A model generated the notes under the pieces. The model did no database searches, was not told the DNA's origin, and was given only the letters and a program-made list of their open reading frames with translations. Made by a program: the position numbers and the translations under genes. Positions 1 to 6,712 of a DNA stretch of 7,901 bases are shown here, in pieces. The stretch is from contig JAFAUV010000316.1 in NCBI GenBank assembly GCA_019243075.1, forward strand, positions 1 through 7,901. Direction: 5' to 3'. Source of the DNA: Bradyrhizobium sp. GTDB lineage: Bacteria > Pseudomonadota > Alphaproteobacteria > Rhizobiales > Xanthobacteraceae. Position 1 is the first letter of the stretch; each line of letters opens with the position of its first letter.

Positions 1-456
1 AATGGCCTTGACGCCGTCGACACTCTTGATCGGCGGCTTGTACCAGGACGGGTGATTGATGCGCCAGGTCGCGCAATGCGACCAGTAGACGCGAATACGG
101 TCGCGTATCTTGCCGCCGAGCAACTCATAGCAGGGCACTCCAAGCAGCTTTGCCTTGGCATCGAGCAGCGCGTTTTCGATCGCGCCAAGCGCCTGCGCTA
201 CTACGCCGCCGGCGGCCGGACGCGTCGCGGCGTATAGCTCTGCGTAAATGCGCTCGTGCTGGAAGGCGTTTTGCCCGACCACGCGCGTCGCCAGGCGCTG
301 GATGGCGGCGCTGACGCCGGGCGAGCCGAAGCCTTCATCATATTCGCTCCAGCCGACCGCGCCGTCCTCGGTCGTGACCTTGACGAAATGATAGTTTCTC
401 CAGCCGGCGTCGCAGGCGAGGATTTCGACGGCTTTTACTTTTGCTGCCTTCGTCAT
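1..456 (-). CDS. Mandelate racemase/muconate lactonizing enzyme family protein, N-terminal part (3' end outside window)
   Basis: The minus strand reads from ATG at 456 through 152 codons to the window edge without a stop. The product starts MTKAAKVKAVEILACD and shows the N-terminal capping domain of the enolase superfamily. It has an alpha/beta start with a GWSEYDEGFGSP stretch (about residues 35-46), then the family-typical helix IENALLDAKAKLLGVPCYEL followed by LGGKIRDRIRVYWSH at about 104-130, which leads into the barrel. Members abstract a proton alpha to a carboxylate using Mg2+, acting as racemases, cycloisomerases or sugar-acid dehydratases in the cytoplasm. The barrel lysines and metal ligands that decide the reaction lie beyond the window, so the substrate cannot be named. 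GAGGAAG (461-467 on the plus strand) sits a few bases upstream of the ATG and supports this start. The gene follows the DUF4189 gene on the same strand after 90 bp, but an operator-like dyad between them suggests its own promoter. The family call is secure; the specific function is unknown. Confidence 0.9.
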   Translation of the reverse strand, partial: MTKAAKVKAVEILACDAGWRNYHFVKVTTEDGAVGWSEYDEGFGSPGVSAAIQRLATRVVGQNAFQHERIYAELYAATRPAAGGVVAQALGAIENALLDAKAKLLGVPCYELLGGKIRDRIRVYWSHCATWRINHPSWYKPPIKSVDGVKAI

Positions 457-515
457 GAGGCTTCCTCGGGGCTTTTCCTGGATTATGGCGGGGGGTCTGC
501 GGCCGATCCATCCCG

Positions 516-535
516 ATATTGGACATGGCCAATAT
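516..535. promoter_or_regulatory. Operator-like inverted repeat upstream of the mandelate racemase-family gene
   Basis: ATATTGG (516-522) and CCAATAT (529-535) are perfect 7-bp inverted arms around a 6-bp spacer. This gives a 20-bp near-palindrome in the 90-bp gap between two minus-strand genes. On the minus strand CATAAT (482-487) matches a -10 box at five of six bases, with only a poor -35 (TGGATC) 17 bases before it. If that promoter is used, the dyad lies about 40-60 bases upstream of the transcription start. The size and symmetry suit a dimeric regulator such as a GntR- or LysR-type protein, which often control enolase-superfamily catabolic genes. No regulator gene is in the window, so the binding protein is unknown. 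Confidence 0.45.
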
Positions 536-546
536 GTCGCGCGGCG

Positions 547-1140
547 CTAGCGCCCGTCGGCACAGGCGGTGGTGCGCGGCTGGCAACGGCCTTGCGTGCG
601 CTCATCGGAATTACAGCGATCCATCGCCGCGTTTTGCGCCAGGGGATAGGTCATGCCGCCGGCGGTAAAGGAAAGATTCCAGCGCCGACGCCGATAGCCG
701 CCGATGAAGGTCGCAAGTGCCGCGCATTCCTGTCCGGAAAAGCTCACCACCTCGCAGCCGCCGCGGCCGAAACGGGCGCATTGCCGCAGCACTTTGGCTT
801 CTGCTTCCGGTTGTGAGGCCATTCTCCAAGTGGACGAATAGGAGCCGTCGGCCGTGAAGGCGATCGCGCCCCAGAAAATGTCCGATGATGGATTTGGATT
901 TGGCGAGCCCGGAGAGGATGGATTGGCGTTCGTGTCCGGATAATGTTCGGGCCTCGTCGCAGCAGATGGGCCGTCAGCGGAATAGGGCGTCGGCGCGACC
1001 GATGGCGGCAGCTTTTCGAACCCTCCGCCCTGTGCGAACGCCCCCGGGGCATTGGGAAGAAGACCCGCAATGAGGCACGTCATCGTCACCGCCCGTACCC
1101 GCGTCACGATGAAGTTCGCGGCCTGCATGCCCCATCCCAT
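547..1140 (-). CDS. Exported DUF4189 domain protein, cysteine-rich
   Basis: This 197-residue protein reads in the minus direction to a TAG at 547. It has a Sec-type signal peptide: positive residues at 14 and 16, a hydrophobic stretch around 18-29 and a likely cleavage after AFA (34-36). A Pro/Ser/Asn-rich, probably disordered linker covers about residues 45-87. The C-terminal part (about 90-193) starts WGAIAFTADGSYSS and continues through AEAKVLRQCARFGRGGCEVV, which is the DUF4189 pattern. Six cysteines (121, 129, 139, 176, 186, 193) remain after processing and probably form disulfides in the periplasm or outside the cell. The molecular function of DUF4189 is not established. The start is uncertain: ATG at 1140 and the in-frame ATG at 1128 (193 residues) both keep the signal peptide, and neither has a strong ribosome site. 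The same frame stays open upstream to 2427, but that part is antisense to the DUF1800 gene and has no protein-like features. Confidence 0.82.
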   Translation of the reverse strand: MGWGMQAANFIVTRVRAVTMTCLIAGLLPNAPGAFAQGGGFEKLPPSVAPTPYSADGPSAATRPEHYPDTNANPSSPGSPNPNPSSDIFWGAIAFTADGSYSSTWRMASQPEAEAKVLRQCARFGRGGCEVVSFSGQECAALATFIGGYRRRRWNLSFTAGGMTYPLAQNAAMDRCNSDERTQGRCQPRTTACADGR

Positions 1141-1452
1141 CTGCAGACGTCCGTTGCCGGCAATGTCCCAAGAATTGCTGGTATAAACAAGGGTCGACAG
1201 TGATGCCGGCACCCGAAAGCGAAGGAAACAGGCGGCAATGGCGAGCGGGTTCGGCGCGCTCGCCACCCATCGCAAGTCACCCGACGTCGCGCCCGCCTGA
1301 TGATGCAGACGAGAAGACGCGGGAACCCGATCCTCGCCATGATTTGTATGCTTTTCGTTCAGAAGCTGTTCAGGCGCCATCGCCAAACTGATACTCGTGC
1401 CGATGCGGACGGACGGTTGGCCGGACGAATCGCGCGACTTAATAGGGCAAAG
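1141..1452. promoter_or_regulatory. Divergent intergenic region between the DUF4189 and DUF1800 genes
   Basis: About 310 bp separate two divergent start codons, so promoters in both directions are expected here. The best plus-strand candidate is TGGTATAAA (1179-1187), an extended -10 form (TG-n-TATAAA) without a good -35 at normal spacing. It would give a leader of roughly 260 bases before the DUF1800 start. I see no convincing minus-strand promoter, no long inverted repeat and no additional gene. A plus frame is open from 1300 into the DUF1800 gene, but its residues look like random Arg-rich translation. Confidence 0.3.
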
Positions 1453-3003
1453 ATGTTCGCAACCATTTGGCAAGCCGGCGGCCGGCGCGTCTTGGGTTCC
1501 ATGTTGCTCGCGTCGGTTGTCGGGGCTATCGGGTCCGGTCGCGCCGAGGCCGCTGACTTCAATCCGCATGATCTCGTGCTGCTTGATCGCCTCACCTGGG
1601 GCGTCACCGTATCGAGCGCAGAGCATTTGCGCAGCGTCGGTTTCGAGCGCTGGCTGCAGGAGCAACTGCACCCGCCCGGCAACATGGCGCTGCCGGAAGC
1701 GGTCAAGTCGCAGATCGCCGCGATGCCCGATGTGAACAAGTTTCCCTTCGACATCGCGGTCGCTTTCGAGGCGCAGGCCAAGAGCGCCAACCAGGTTGTC
1801 GATCCCGACCAGAAGAAGGCCGCGCAGCAGGTCTATCAGGGCGCCATGAACGATCGGGCGAAACAGGCGGCCGCCCGGACGATCCTGCGCAGCCTCTACT
1901 CGCCGGATCAATTGCGCGAGCGCATGACCTGGTTCTGGTTCAATCATTTCAACGTTCATCAATACAAGGCAAACATCCGCATCCTCGTCGGCGATTACGA
2001 GGATCACGCCATTCGCGCCCACGCGCTCGGCAAATTCCGCGACCTGTTGTCGGCGACCCTGCATCATCCGGCCATGCTGCGTTATCTCGACAATGCCGAC
2101 AACGCCGCGGGCCACATCAACGAGAACTACGCACGCGAGATCATGGAGCTGCACACCATGGGTGTCGGCTCCGGCTACACGCAGGCCGACGTCGAGGCGC
2201 TGGCAAAGATTCTCACCGGGCTCGGCATCGATCTCAAACCTGAGGATCCGAAGCTCAAGCCCGAGCTGCAATCCCAGCTTGTCCGCGAGGGCGCCTTCGA
2301 ATTCAATCCTGGGCGACACGACTACAGCGACAAGGATTTCCTCGGTCACACCATCAAGGGACAAGGCCTCGTCGAGGTGGACGAGGCCCTCGACATCCTC
2401 GCTCACCATCCCGCGACCGCCGCGCATTTGTCACGGCAGATCGCGACCTATTTTGTCTCGGACAATCCTCCGGATTCGCTGGTGCAGAAGATGGCGCAGA
2501 CCTTCAAGACTTCGGACGGCGACATCGCCGCGGTGTTGTCGACCATGATTCATGCGCCGGAATTTGCCGCTTCGCTGAAGCCGGGGGCCCGGTTCAAGGA
2601 CCCCGTGGAATACGTGTTGTCGGCGGTGCGTCTTGCCTATGACGACAAGGTCATCCTCAACACCGCGCCGATCCAGGGCTGGCTGAATCGCATGGGCGAG
2701 GGCCTGTTCAATCACGAAACGCCGGACGGCTATTCGCTGAGTTCGGCGTCCTGGAGCGGGCCCGGCCAGATGATGGTGCGGTTCGAGATCGCTCGCGCGA
2801 TCGGTTCTGGTTCGGCCGGGCTGTTCAAGCCCGATGTTCCGAACGCCACCGACCAGCCTGCGTTTCCGCTGATCCAGAACGCGCTCTACTTCAACGGGCT
2901 GAAGCAGACGCTCGGACCCTCGACGCTTGCCGCGCTCGACAAGGCGATCTCGCCGCAGGACTGGAATACCCTCTATCTGTCGTCGCCGGAATTCATGCAC
3001 TGA
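1453..3003 (+). CDS. Exported DUF1800 domain protein
   Basis: The product is 516 residues from ATG at 1453. The N-terminus MFATIWQAGGRRVLGSMLL has two arginines (11-12), a hydrophobic core (about 13-27) and a likely cleavage after AEA (31-33). It is a Sec signal or a weak Tat one. The rest is a full-length DUF1800 protein: LLDRLTWGVT near the mature N-terminus, RMTWFWFNHFNVH at 157-169, the family signature ENYAREIMELHTMGVGSGYT from residue 224, and HDYSDKDFLG at 289-298. The biochemical role of DUF1800 is unknown; the domain commonly occurs next to DUF1501 genes, as here. The start was chosen because AGGG (1444-1447) lies five bases upstream and the signal peptide begins there. The frame stays open to an ATG at 1300, which would bury the signal peptide. 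ATG at 1501 would remove its positive n-region. The stop is 21 bp before the next gene, so the two are almost certainly cotranscribed and probably act together outside the cytoplasm. Confidence 0.93.
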   Translation: MFATIWQAGGRRVLGSMLLASVVGAIGSGRAEAADFNPHDLVLLDRLTWGVTVSSAEHLRSVGFERWLQEQLHPPGNMALPEAVKSQIAAMPDVNKFPFDIAVAFEAQAKSANQVVDPDQKKAAQQVYQGAMNDRAKQAAARTILRSLYSPDQLRERMTWFWFNHFNVHQYKANIRILVGDYEDHAIRAHALGKFRDLLSATLHHPAMLRYLDNADNAAGHINENYAREIMELHTMGVGSGYTQADVEALAKILTGLGIDLKPEDPKLKPELQSQLVREGAFEFNPGRHDYSDKDFLGHTIKGQGLVEVDEALDILAHHPATAAHLSRQIATYFVSDNPPDSLVQKMAQTFKTSDGDIAAVLSTMIHAPEFAASLKPGARFKDPVEYVLSAVRLAYDDKVILNTAPIQGWLNRMGEGLFNHETPDGYSLSSASWSGPGQMMVRFEIARAIGSGSAGLFKPDVPNATDQPAFPLIQNALYFNGLKQTLGPSTLAALDKAISPQDWNTLYLSSPEFMH

Positions 3004-3024
3004 GACATCGGAAAGGACCGCATC

Positions 3025-4218
3025 ATGAACCGCCGTGATCTGATCAAGGCTTTTGCTGCCCTCGCTCCGCTCACCGTGGCCGGGCGCGTCTGGGCTGCGC
3101 CAGCGACCGATGCACGATTGCTGGTGGTGTTTTTGCGCGGCGCCTATGACGCCGCCAATGTGGTGGTGCCGATCTCGTCGGATTTCTACTACCACTCGCG
3201 GCCGACGCTCGGCATCGCCAAGCCCGACGTCGGCAACCCGAATTCGGCGCTGTCGCTGAACGCGGACTGGGGACTGCATCCGGCGCTCCGCGACAGCATC
3301 TTCCCGCTCTGGGGCAAACGCGAGATCGCGTTCGTTCCCTTTGCCGGCACCAGCGACGATCTGACCCGCAGTCATTTCGAGACGCAGGACACGATCGAGC
3401 TCGGGCAATCGGTTGGCGGTGCGCGCGACTACCGCTCGGGCTTCATGAGCCGCCTCGCCGTCGAGCTGAGCCGGGTCAAGCCGATCTCGTTCACCGACCA
3501 GCTGCCGCTGATCTTTCGCGGCAAATCGCAGGTGCCGAACAGCGGCATCAACAATGTCGGCAAGCCCGGCGTCGACGACCGCCAGGCCCAGCTCATTGCC
3601 GACATGTATGCGCAGAGCAACCTTGCATCCTCCGTGACGGAAGGCTTCAGGGTGCGCGACGATGTCTATCGGTCGATCTCGGAGGAAATGACCGCCGCCA
3701 ATCGCGGCGCAGTGTCGCCGCGCGGCTTTGAATTGTCGGCGCGCCGGATCGGCCGGTTGATGCGCGAGCAGTTCAATCTGGGCTTTGTCGATGTCGGCGG
3801 CTGGGACACCCACGTCAATCAGGGCGCCGCCAACGGCTATCTGGCCGACCGCCTCGGCGAGCTTGGCCGCGGGCTCGCCGGTTTCTCCGAGGAGATCGGG
3901 CCCGCCGCCTGGCGCGACACCGTCGTCGTCGTGATCTCCGAGTTTGGCCGGACGTTCCGGGAGAATGGCGACCATGGCACCGATCACGGCCATGGCAGTG
4001 TCTACTGGGTGATGGGCGGCGGCATCAATGGTGGCCGCGTCCTCGGCGAGCAGGTCAAGGTCGAGCAGGCGACGCTGTTCCAGAACCGCGACTACCCGGT
4101 TCTGACCGACTATCGGGCGATGTTTGCCGGCCTGTTCGGCCGCATGTATGGGCTCGACGGAGCTGCCGTCCAGCGTATCTTCACGGGCGTTCACCCGGCC
4201 GAACTCGGACTGGTCTAG
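3025..4218 (+). CDS. Tat-exported DUF1501 domain protein
   Basis: The product is 397 residues. It begins MNRRDLIKAFAALAPL, a clear twin-arginine signal (R3 R4 followed by D-L-I-K and a hydrophobic stretch) with likely cleavage around VWAA (22-25). It should therefore be exported folded, often with a bound cofactor or metal. The mature protein is a DUF1501 domain: LLVVFLRGAYDAANVVVP at 32-49, LHPALRD further in, GGWDTH around 258-263, ISEFGRTF at 304-311 and DHGTDHGHG at 316-324. The Asp/His clusters resemble metal-ligand positions of the alkaline phosphatase/sulfatase superfamily, to which DUF1501 is related by fold. I cannot identify a substrate and no enzymatic activity is established. GGAAAGGA (3010-3017) lies seven bases before the ATG and fixes the start. 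It follows the DUF1800 gene at 21 bp and is the second member of that operon. A hairpin comes shortly after its stop. Confidence 0.93.
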   Translation: MNRRDLIKAFAALAPLTVAGRVWAAPATDARLLVVFLRGAYDAANVVVPISSDFYYHSRPTLGIAKPDVGNPNSALSLNADWGLHPALRDSIFPLWGKREIAFVPFAGTSDDLTRSHFETQDTIELGQSVGGARDYRSGFMSRLAVELSRVKPISFTDQLPLIFRGKSQVPNSGINNVGKPGVDDRQAQLIADMYAQSNLASSVTEGFRVRDDVYRSISEEMTAANRGAVSPRGFELSARRIGRLMREQFNLGFVDVGGWDTHVNQGAANGYLADRLGELGRGLAGFSEEIGPAAWRDTVVVVISEFGRTFRENGDHGTDHGHGSVYWVMGGGINGGRVLGEQVKVEQATLFQNRDYPVLTDYRAMFAGLFGRMYGLDGAAVQRIFTGVHPAELGLV

Positions 4219-4233
4219 ACGCCGCTGATAGCG

Positions 4234-4267
4234 CGGGACGGTCACGATCGTTCCCGGGATCGTCCCG
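4234..4267 (+). terminator. Hairpin after the DUF1501 gene, possible terminator
   Basis: CGGGACG (4234-4240) pairs with CGTCCCG (4261-4267) across a 20-base loop. The loop contains further self-complementary pieces: ACGATC at 4244-4249 can pair with GATCGT at 4258-4263 instead. The structure starts 16 bases after the DUF1501 stop. It is not followed by a T-run (AAAATG comes next), so it is not a standard intrinsic terminator. It could slow or protect the 3' end of the DUF1800-DUF1501 message. Confidence 0.3.
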
Positions 4268-4270
4268 AAA

Positions 4271-4432
4271 ATGCACAATTGGATGACGTTTTTGGCCACA
4301 ATCCAAAACGATCTTCAGGCCATGAAAACGCTGGCCGTCATCTCTATTCTGGCGCTGCTCACGATCACCGGGGCGGTCTACACGGATCAGCTTTTCACCA
4401 GCGATCAGAGCACCGCTCGACGGGCGAACTGA
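4271..4432 (+). CDS. Possible small single-span membrane protein
   Basis: The open frame encodes 53 residues, MHNWMTFLATIQNDLQ followed by one strongly hydrophobic segment (TLAVISILALLTITGAVYT, about residues 20-38) and a short polar tail ending in ARRAN. This layout suits a one-span inner-membrane peptide, with either the N-terminal 19 residues or the C-terminal tail in the cytoplasm. Starts at 4271, 4283 and 4322 are all in frame; the last gives a 36-residue protein beginning MKTLAVIS. None has a good ribosome site. I do not recognise a family. The clean hydrophobic segment argues for it; the poor initiation signals argue against it. Confidence 0.33.
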   Translation: MHNWMTFLATIQNDLQAMKTLAVISILALLTITGAVYTDQLFTSDQSTARRAN

Positions 4433-4473
4433 GCGGGTTTGTTGGAATCGCGTCATCTTGGGGGACGATAGCG

Positions 4474-4596
4474 ATGCTTTCGGTTGATCAATTCCTGCGG
4501 CTGATATGCGTACCGGCCGTTGTCTTTGCGTTCATGGTCGCTTCGCAGATTTCGGCCGCGGTCAATCCGACGCCGATGGCGATGGGCAGCGAATAG
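4474..4596 (+). CDS. Possible small hydrophobic protein upstream of kup
   Basis: The open frame encodes 40 residues, beginning MLSVDQFLRLICVPAVVFAF. The hydrophobic stretch covers about residues 10-30, with a short Pro/Met-containing tail. It could be a one-span membrane peptide. The ISAAV stretch might also be a signal cleavage site, but only about ten residues would then remain. A purine-rich GGGGGA (4460-4465) lies eight bases before the ATG, a good ribosome site and the main support for translation. The frame is open further upstream to 4279, but those residues look random. It lies 162 bp before kup on the same strand. I do not recognise a family. Confidence 0.4.
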   Translation: MLSVDQFLRLICVPAVVFAFMVASQISAAVNPTPMAMGSE

Positions 4597-4758
4597 CATC
4601 CGTCGGCGACGGCGGTTGTCCACCGGGAAAAATAGGCGCAAGATAGGCCCGGATCGACTTTCCTGTGCCAACCGGCCTCCGGAAACCTTGCGCCGCCGCC
4701 GTCCGGCAATGCTGTCGCACCAGTGTCGCAATGCTGGCCGATAGTCTATACGGTACAC

Positions 4759-6699
4759 ATGAGCGATCCGGCGGCGGCGAGCGAGGCGCATGAACTGGAT
4801 GGGACGGCGAATACTGCCGCGCCTGACGGAGTGGTCGCGCGGCCCACGCCACGGGGCAACCTCATGCTGCTCGGGCTTTCGGCGCTCGGCATCGTGTTCG
4901 GCGATATAGGTACCAGCCCGCTTTATACCTTCAAGACGATTCTCGGGACGGCGGAGCGGTCAGCCAATGCGGCTGCCGTGCTGGGCGCGCTGTCGCTCGT
5001 GCTCTGGACGCTCTTCATCATCACGACCGTCAAATATGTCCTGTTCGCCATGCGCGTCGACAATGACGGTGAAGGCGGCATCCTGGCGCTGATGGCGCTG
5101 CTCGGCGTGAAGAAGCAGCATCGGCCGACCATCGTCGCCGTCGGGCTGTTCGGTGCCGCGCTGATCTATGGCGACGGCGCGATCACGCCGGCGATCTCGG
5201 TGCTGTCGGCGCTCGAGGGTCTGGAGATGGCGACGCCCGCGTTCCAGCCCTATGTGCTCCCGGCCGCGGTCGTCATTCTGCTGGTGCTGTTTGCGATCCA
5301 GTCGCGAGGAACGGCAACGATCGGCCGTTGGTTTGGCCCGGTCATGCTGGTTTGGTTCACTACCATCGCCGCGCTTGGGCTCGCCGGCATCGTCAAGCAT
5401 CCCACCGTGTTCGCGGCGCTCAATCCGGCCCATGGACTGTCCTATCTGTTCTCCAACGGGGCCACCGGCTTCCTGGTGCTGGGCGCGGTGTTTCTCTGTG
5501 TCACCGGCGCCGAGGCGCTTTACGCGGATATGGGCCATTTCGGCGCCGGCCCGATCAAGCTCGCCTGGTTCGTGGTGGTGTTTCCGAGCCTGATCCTCAA
5601 CTATGCCGGTCAGGCGGCGCTGGTGATCGAAGGCGCGCCGACCGACGGCAACATCTTCTATCGGCTTTGCCCGAGTGCATTGCTGCTGCCATTGATCCTG
5701 CTCGCGACCGTCGCAACCATCATTGCCAGCCAGTCGATCATCACCGGCGCCTTCTCGATGACACGGCAGGCGATCCAGCTCGGCTGGCTGCCGCGGCTGC
5801 AGATCAAGCAGACCTCCTCGGAAGGCTATGGCCAGATCTATGTCGGCGTCGTCAACTGGCTGTTGATGATCGTGACCCTCGGACTGACCATCGGCTTCGG
5901 CAAATCCGACAATCTCGCTTCCGCCTACGGCATCGCGGTTTCGCTGACGATGCTGATGACCTCGGCGCTGCTGTTCATCGCCATGCGCGAGATCTGGGGC
6001 TGGAGCCTGATTGCAGCGGGCGGCGTGGCTGCCTTCTTCCTGGTGGTCGACAGCGCCTTCTTCCTCGCCAACCTGACCAAGGTTGCCGAAGGCGGATATG
6101 TGCCCTTGGTTCTTGCCGTCTCGGTCTATGGCCTGATGTGGATCTGGCATCGCGGTGCCGCCGCGGTCTTCGATCGGCTGCGCGAGACGCTGATTCCGAT
6201 CCCGGAATTCCTGGCTCGGATCAAGCAAAAAAACGTGCCGCGGGTCCCGGGTACGGCGGTCTTCCTCACTCGCACCGAACGCGATACGCCTCCGGTGATG
6301 GTCTGGCACGTCAAGCATAACCGCGCTCTCCACGAGAATCTGTTCGTGCTCCGCGTGGAGATCCTCTCGGTGCCGTGGGTCGCTCCGAACAACCGGCTGT
6401 CGCTCGAAGAGGTCGCCCCCGATTTCTGGCGCGCGGAGGCGCGGTTCGGGTTCATGGAGCGCCCCAACATTCCGGAGCTGCTCGCGGCCGGAAAGTCGCT
6501 TGGCTGCACCGTCGACATCAACGACGTGACCTACTATGTCGGCCATGAAACGGTGATCCACCGGGAGGACGGCAAAGGTCTGCCGACCTGGCAGGAGCGG
6601 ATCTTCGCCGTCATGGAGCGCAACGCCATCCATGTCAGCGACTTCTTCAGCCTCCCAACCGACCAGGTGGTCGAGATCGGCCGGCAGGTTGCGATCTGA
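4759..6699 (+). CDS. kup: Kup-type potassium uptake transporter
   Basis: The product is 646 residues, close to the usual 620-650 of bacterial Kup (TrkD, KUP/HAK/KT family), an inner-membrane proton-coupled K+ symporter. After a polar 33-residue N-terminus come about twelve hydrophobic segments (about 35-470) and a cytoplasmic C-terminal domain from about 490. Family motifs appear in order: GDIGTSPLYTFK at 48-59, DNDGEGGILALMALL in the following loop, GDGAITPAISVLSALEGLE from 138, TGAEALYADMGHFG from 249, then IIASQSIITGAFSMTRQAIQ and SDNLASAYGIAVSLTM. The C-terminal domain begins RVPGTAVFLTRT and includes VKHNRALHENLFVL. No truncation or frameshift is seen. ATG at 4759 is chosen because the N-terminus from there is family-like; an in-frame GTG at 4723 would add 12 residues. 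Neither start has a Shine-Dalgarno sequence, and a TATACG box at 4747-4752 lies just before the ATG. No K+-related partner gene is adjacent, apart from the two tiny ORFs upstream. Confidence 0.96.
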   Translation: MSDPAAASEAHELDGTANTAAPDGVVARPTPRGNLMLLGLSALGIVFGDIGTSPLYTFKTILGTAERSANAAAVLGALSLVLWTLFIITTVKYVLFAMRVDNDGEGGILALMALLGVKKQHRPTIVAVGLFGAALIYGDGAITPAISVLSALEGLEMATPAFQPYVLPAAVVILLVLFAIQSRGTATIGRWFGPVMLVWFTTIAALGLAGIVKHPTVFAALNPAHGLSYLFSNGATGFLVLGAVFLCVTGAEALYADMGHFGAGPIKLAWFVVVFPSLILNYAGQAALVIEGAPTDGNIFYRLCPSALLLPLILLATVATIIASQSIITGAFSMTRQAIQLGWLPRLQIKQTSSEGYGQIYVGVVNWLLMIVTLGLTIGFGKSDNLASAYGIAVSLTMLMTSALLFIAMREIWGWSLIAAGGVAAFFLVVDSAFFLANLTKVAEGGYVPLVLAVSVYGLMWIWHRGAAAVFDRLRETLIPIPEFLARIKQKNVPRVPGTAVFLTRTERDTPPVMVWHVKHNRALHENLFVLRVEILSVPWVAPNNRLSLEEVAPDFWRAEARFGFMERPNIPELLAAGKSLGCTVDINDVTYYVGHETVIHREDGKGLPTWQERIFAVMERNAIHVSDFFSLPTDQVVEIGRQVAI

Positions 6700-6712
6700 T
6701 GGAGTTTTCATG

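Noticed and set aside
256..816. Plus-strand 186-codon frame at the left end
   Set aside because: It is antisense to both the enolase-superfamily gene and the DUF4189 gene, which have clear family features. No domain is visible.
1300..1452. Upstream ATG at 1300 as the DUF1800 start
   Set aside because: It would place 51 Arg-rich random-looking residues before a signal peptide. ATG 1453 has a ribosome site and starts the signal peptide.
1141..2427. Minus-strand extension of the DUF4189 frame to 2427
   Set aside because: It lies antisense to the well-supported DUF1800 domain. Its residues show no domain, and the real protein begins with a signal peptide at about 1140.
2431..4299. 622-codon open frame on the minus strand opposite DUF1800/DUF1501
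   Set aside because: This is a mirror of high-GC codon usage in the plus-strand genes. The translation is Arg/His/Asp-rich with no recognisable domain.
4279..4473. Upstream extension of the 40-residue ORF to ATG 4279
   Set aside because: The added residues look random (His/Gly/Ser-rich) and overlap the hydrophobic 53-residue ORF in another frame. The ribosome site points to 4474.
5328..6320. 330-codon plus-strand frame inside kup
   Set aside because: It is the +1 shadow of the kup frame, very rich in Arg and without a ribosome site or domain.
4960..6711. 583-codon open frame on the minus strand opposite kup
   Set aside because: It is an antisense shadow of a transporter gene with unmistakable family motifs. 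The product is low-complexity Arg/Asp/Gln/His-rich.
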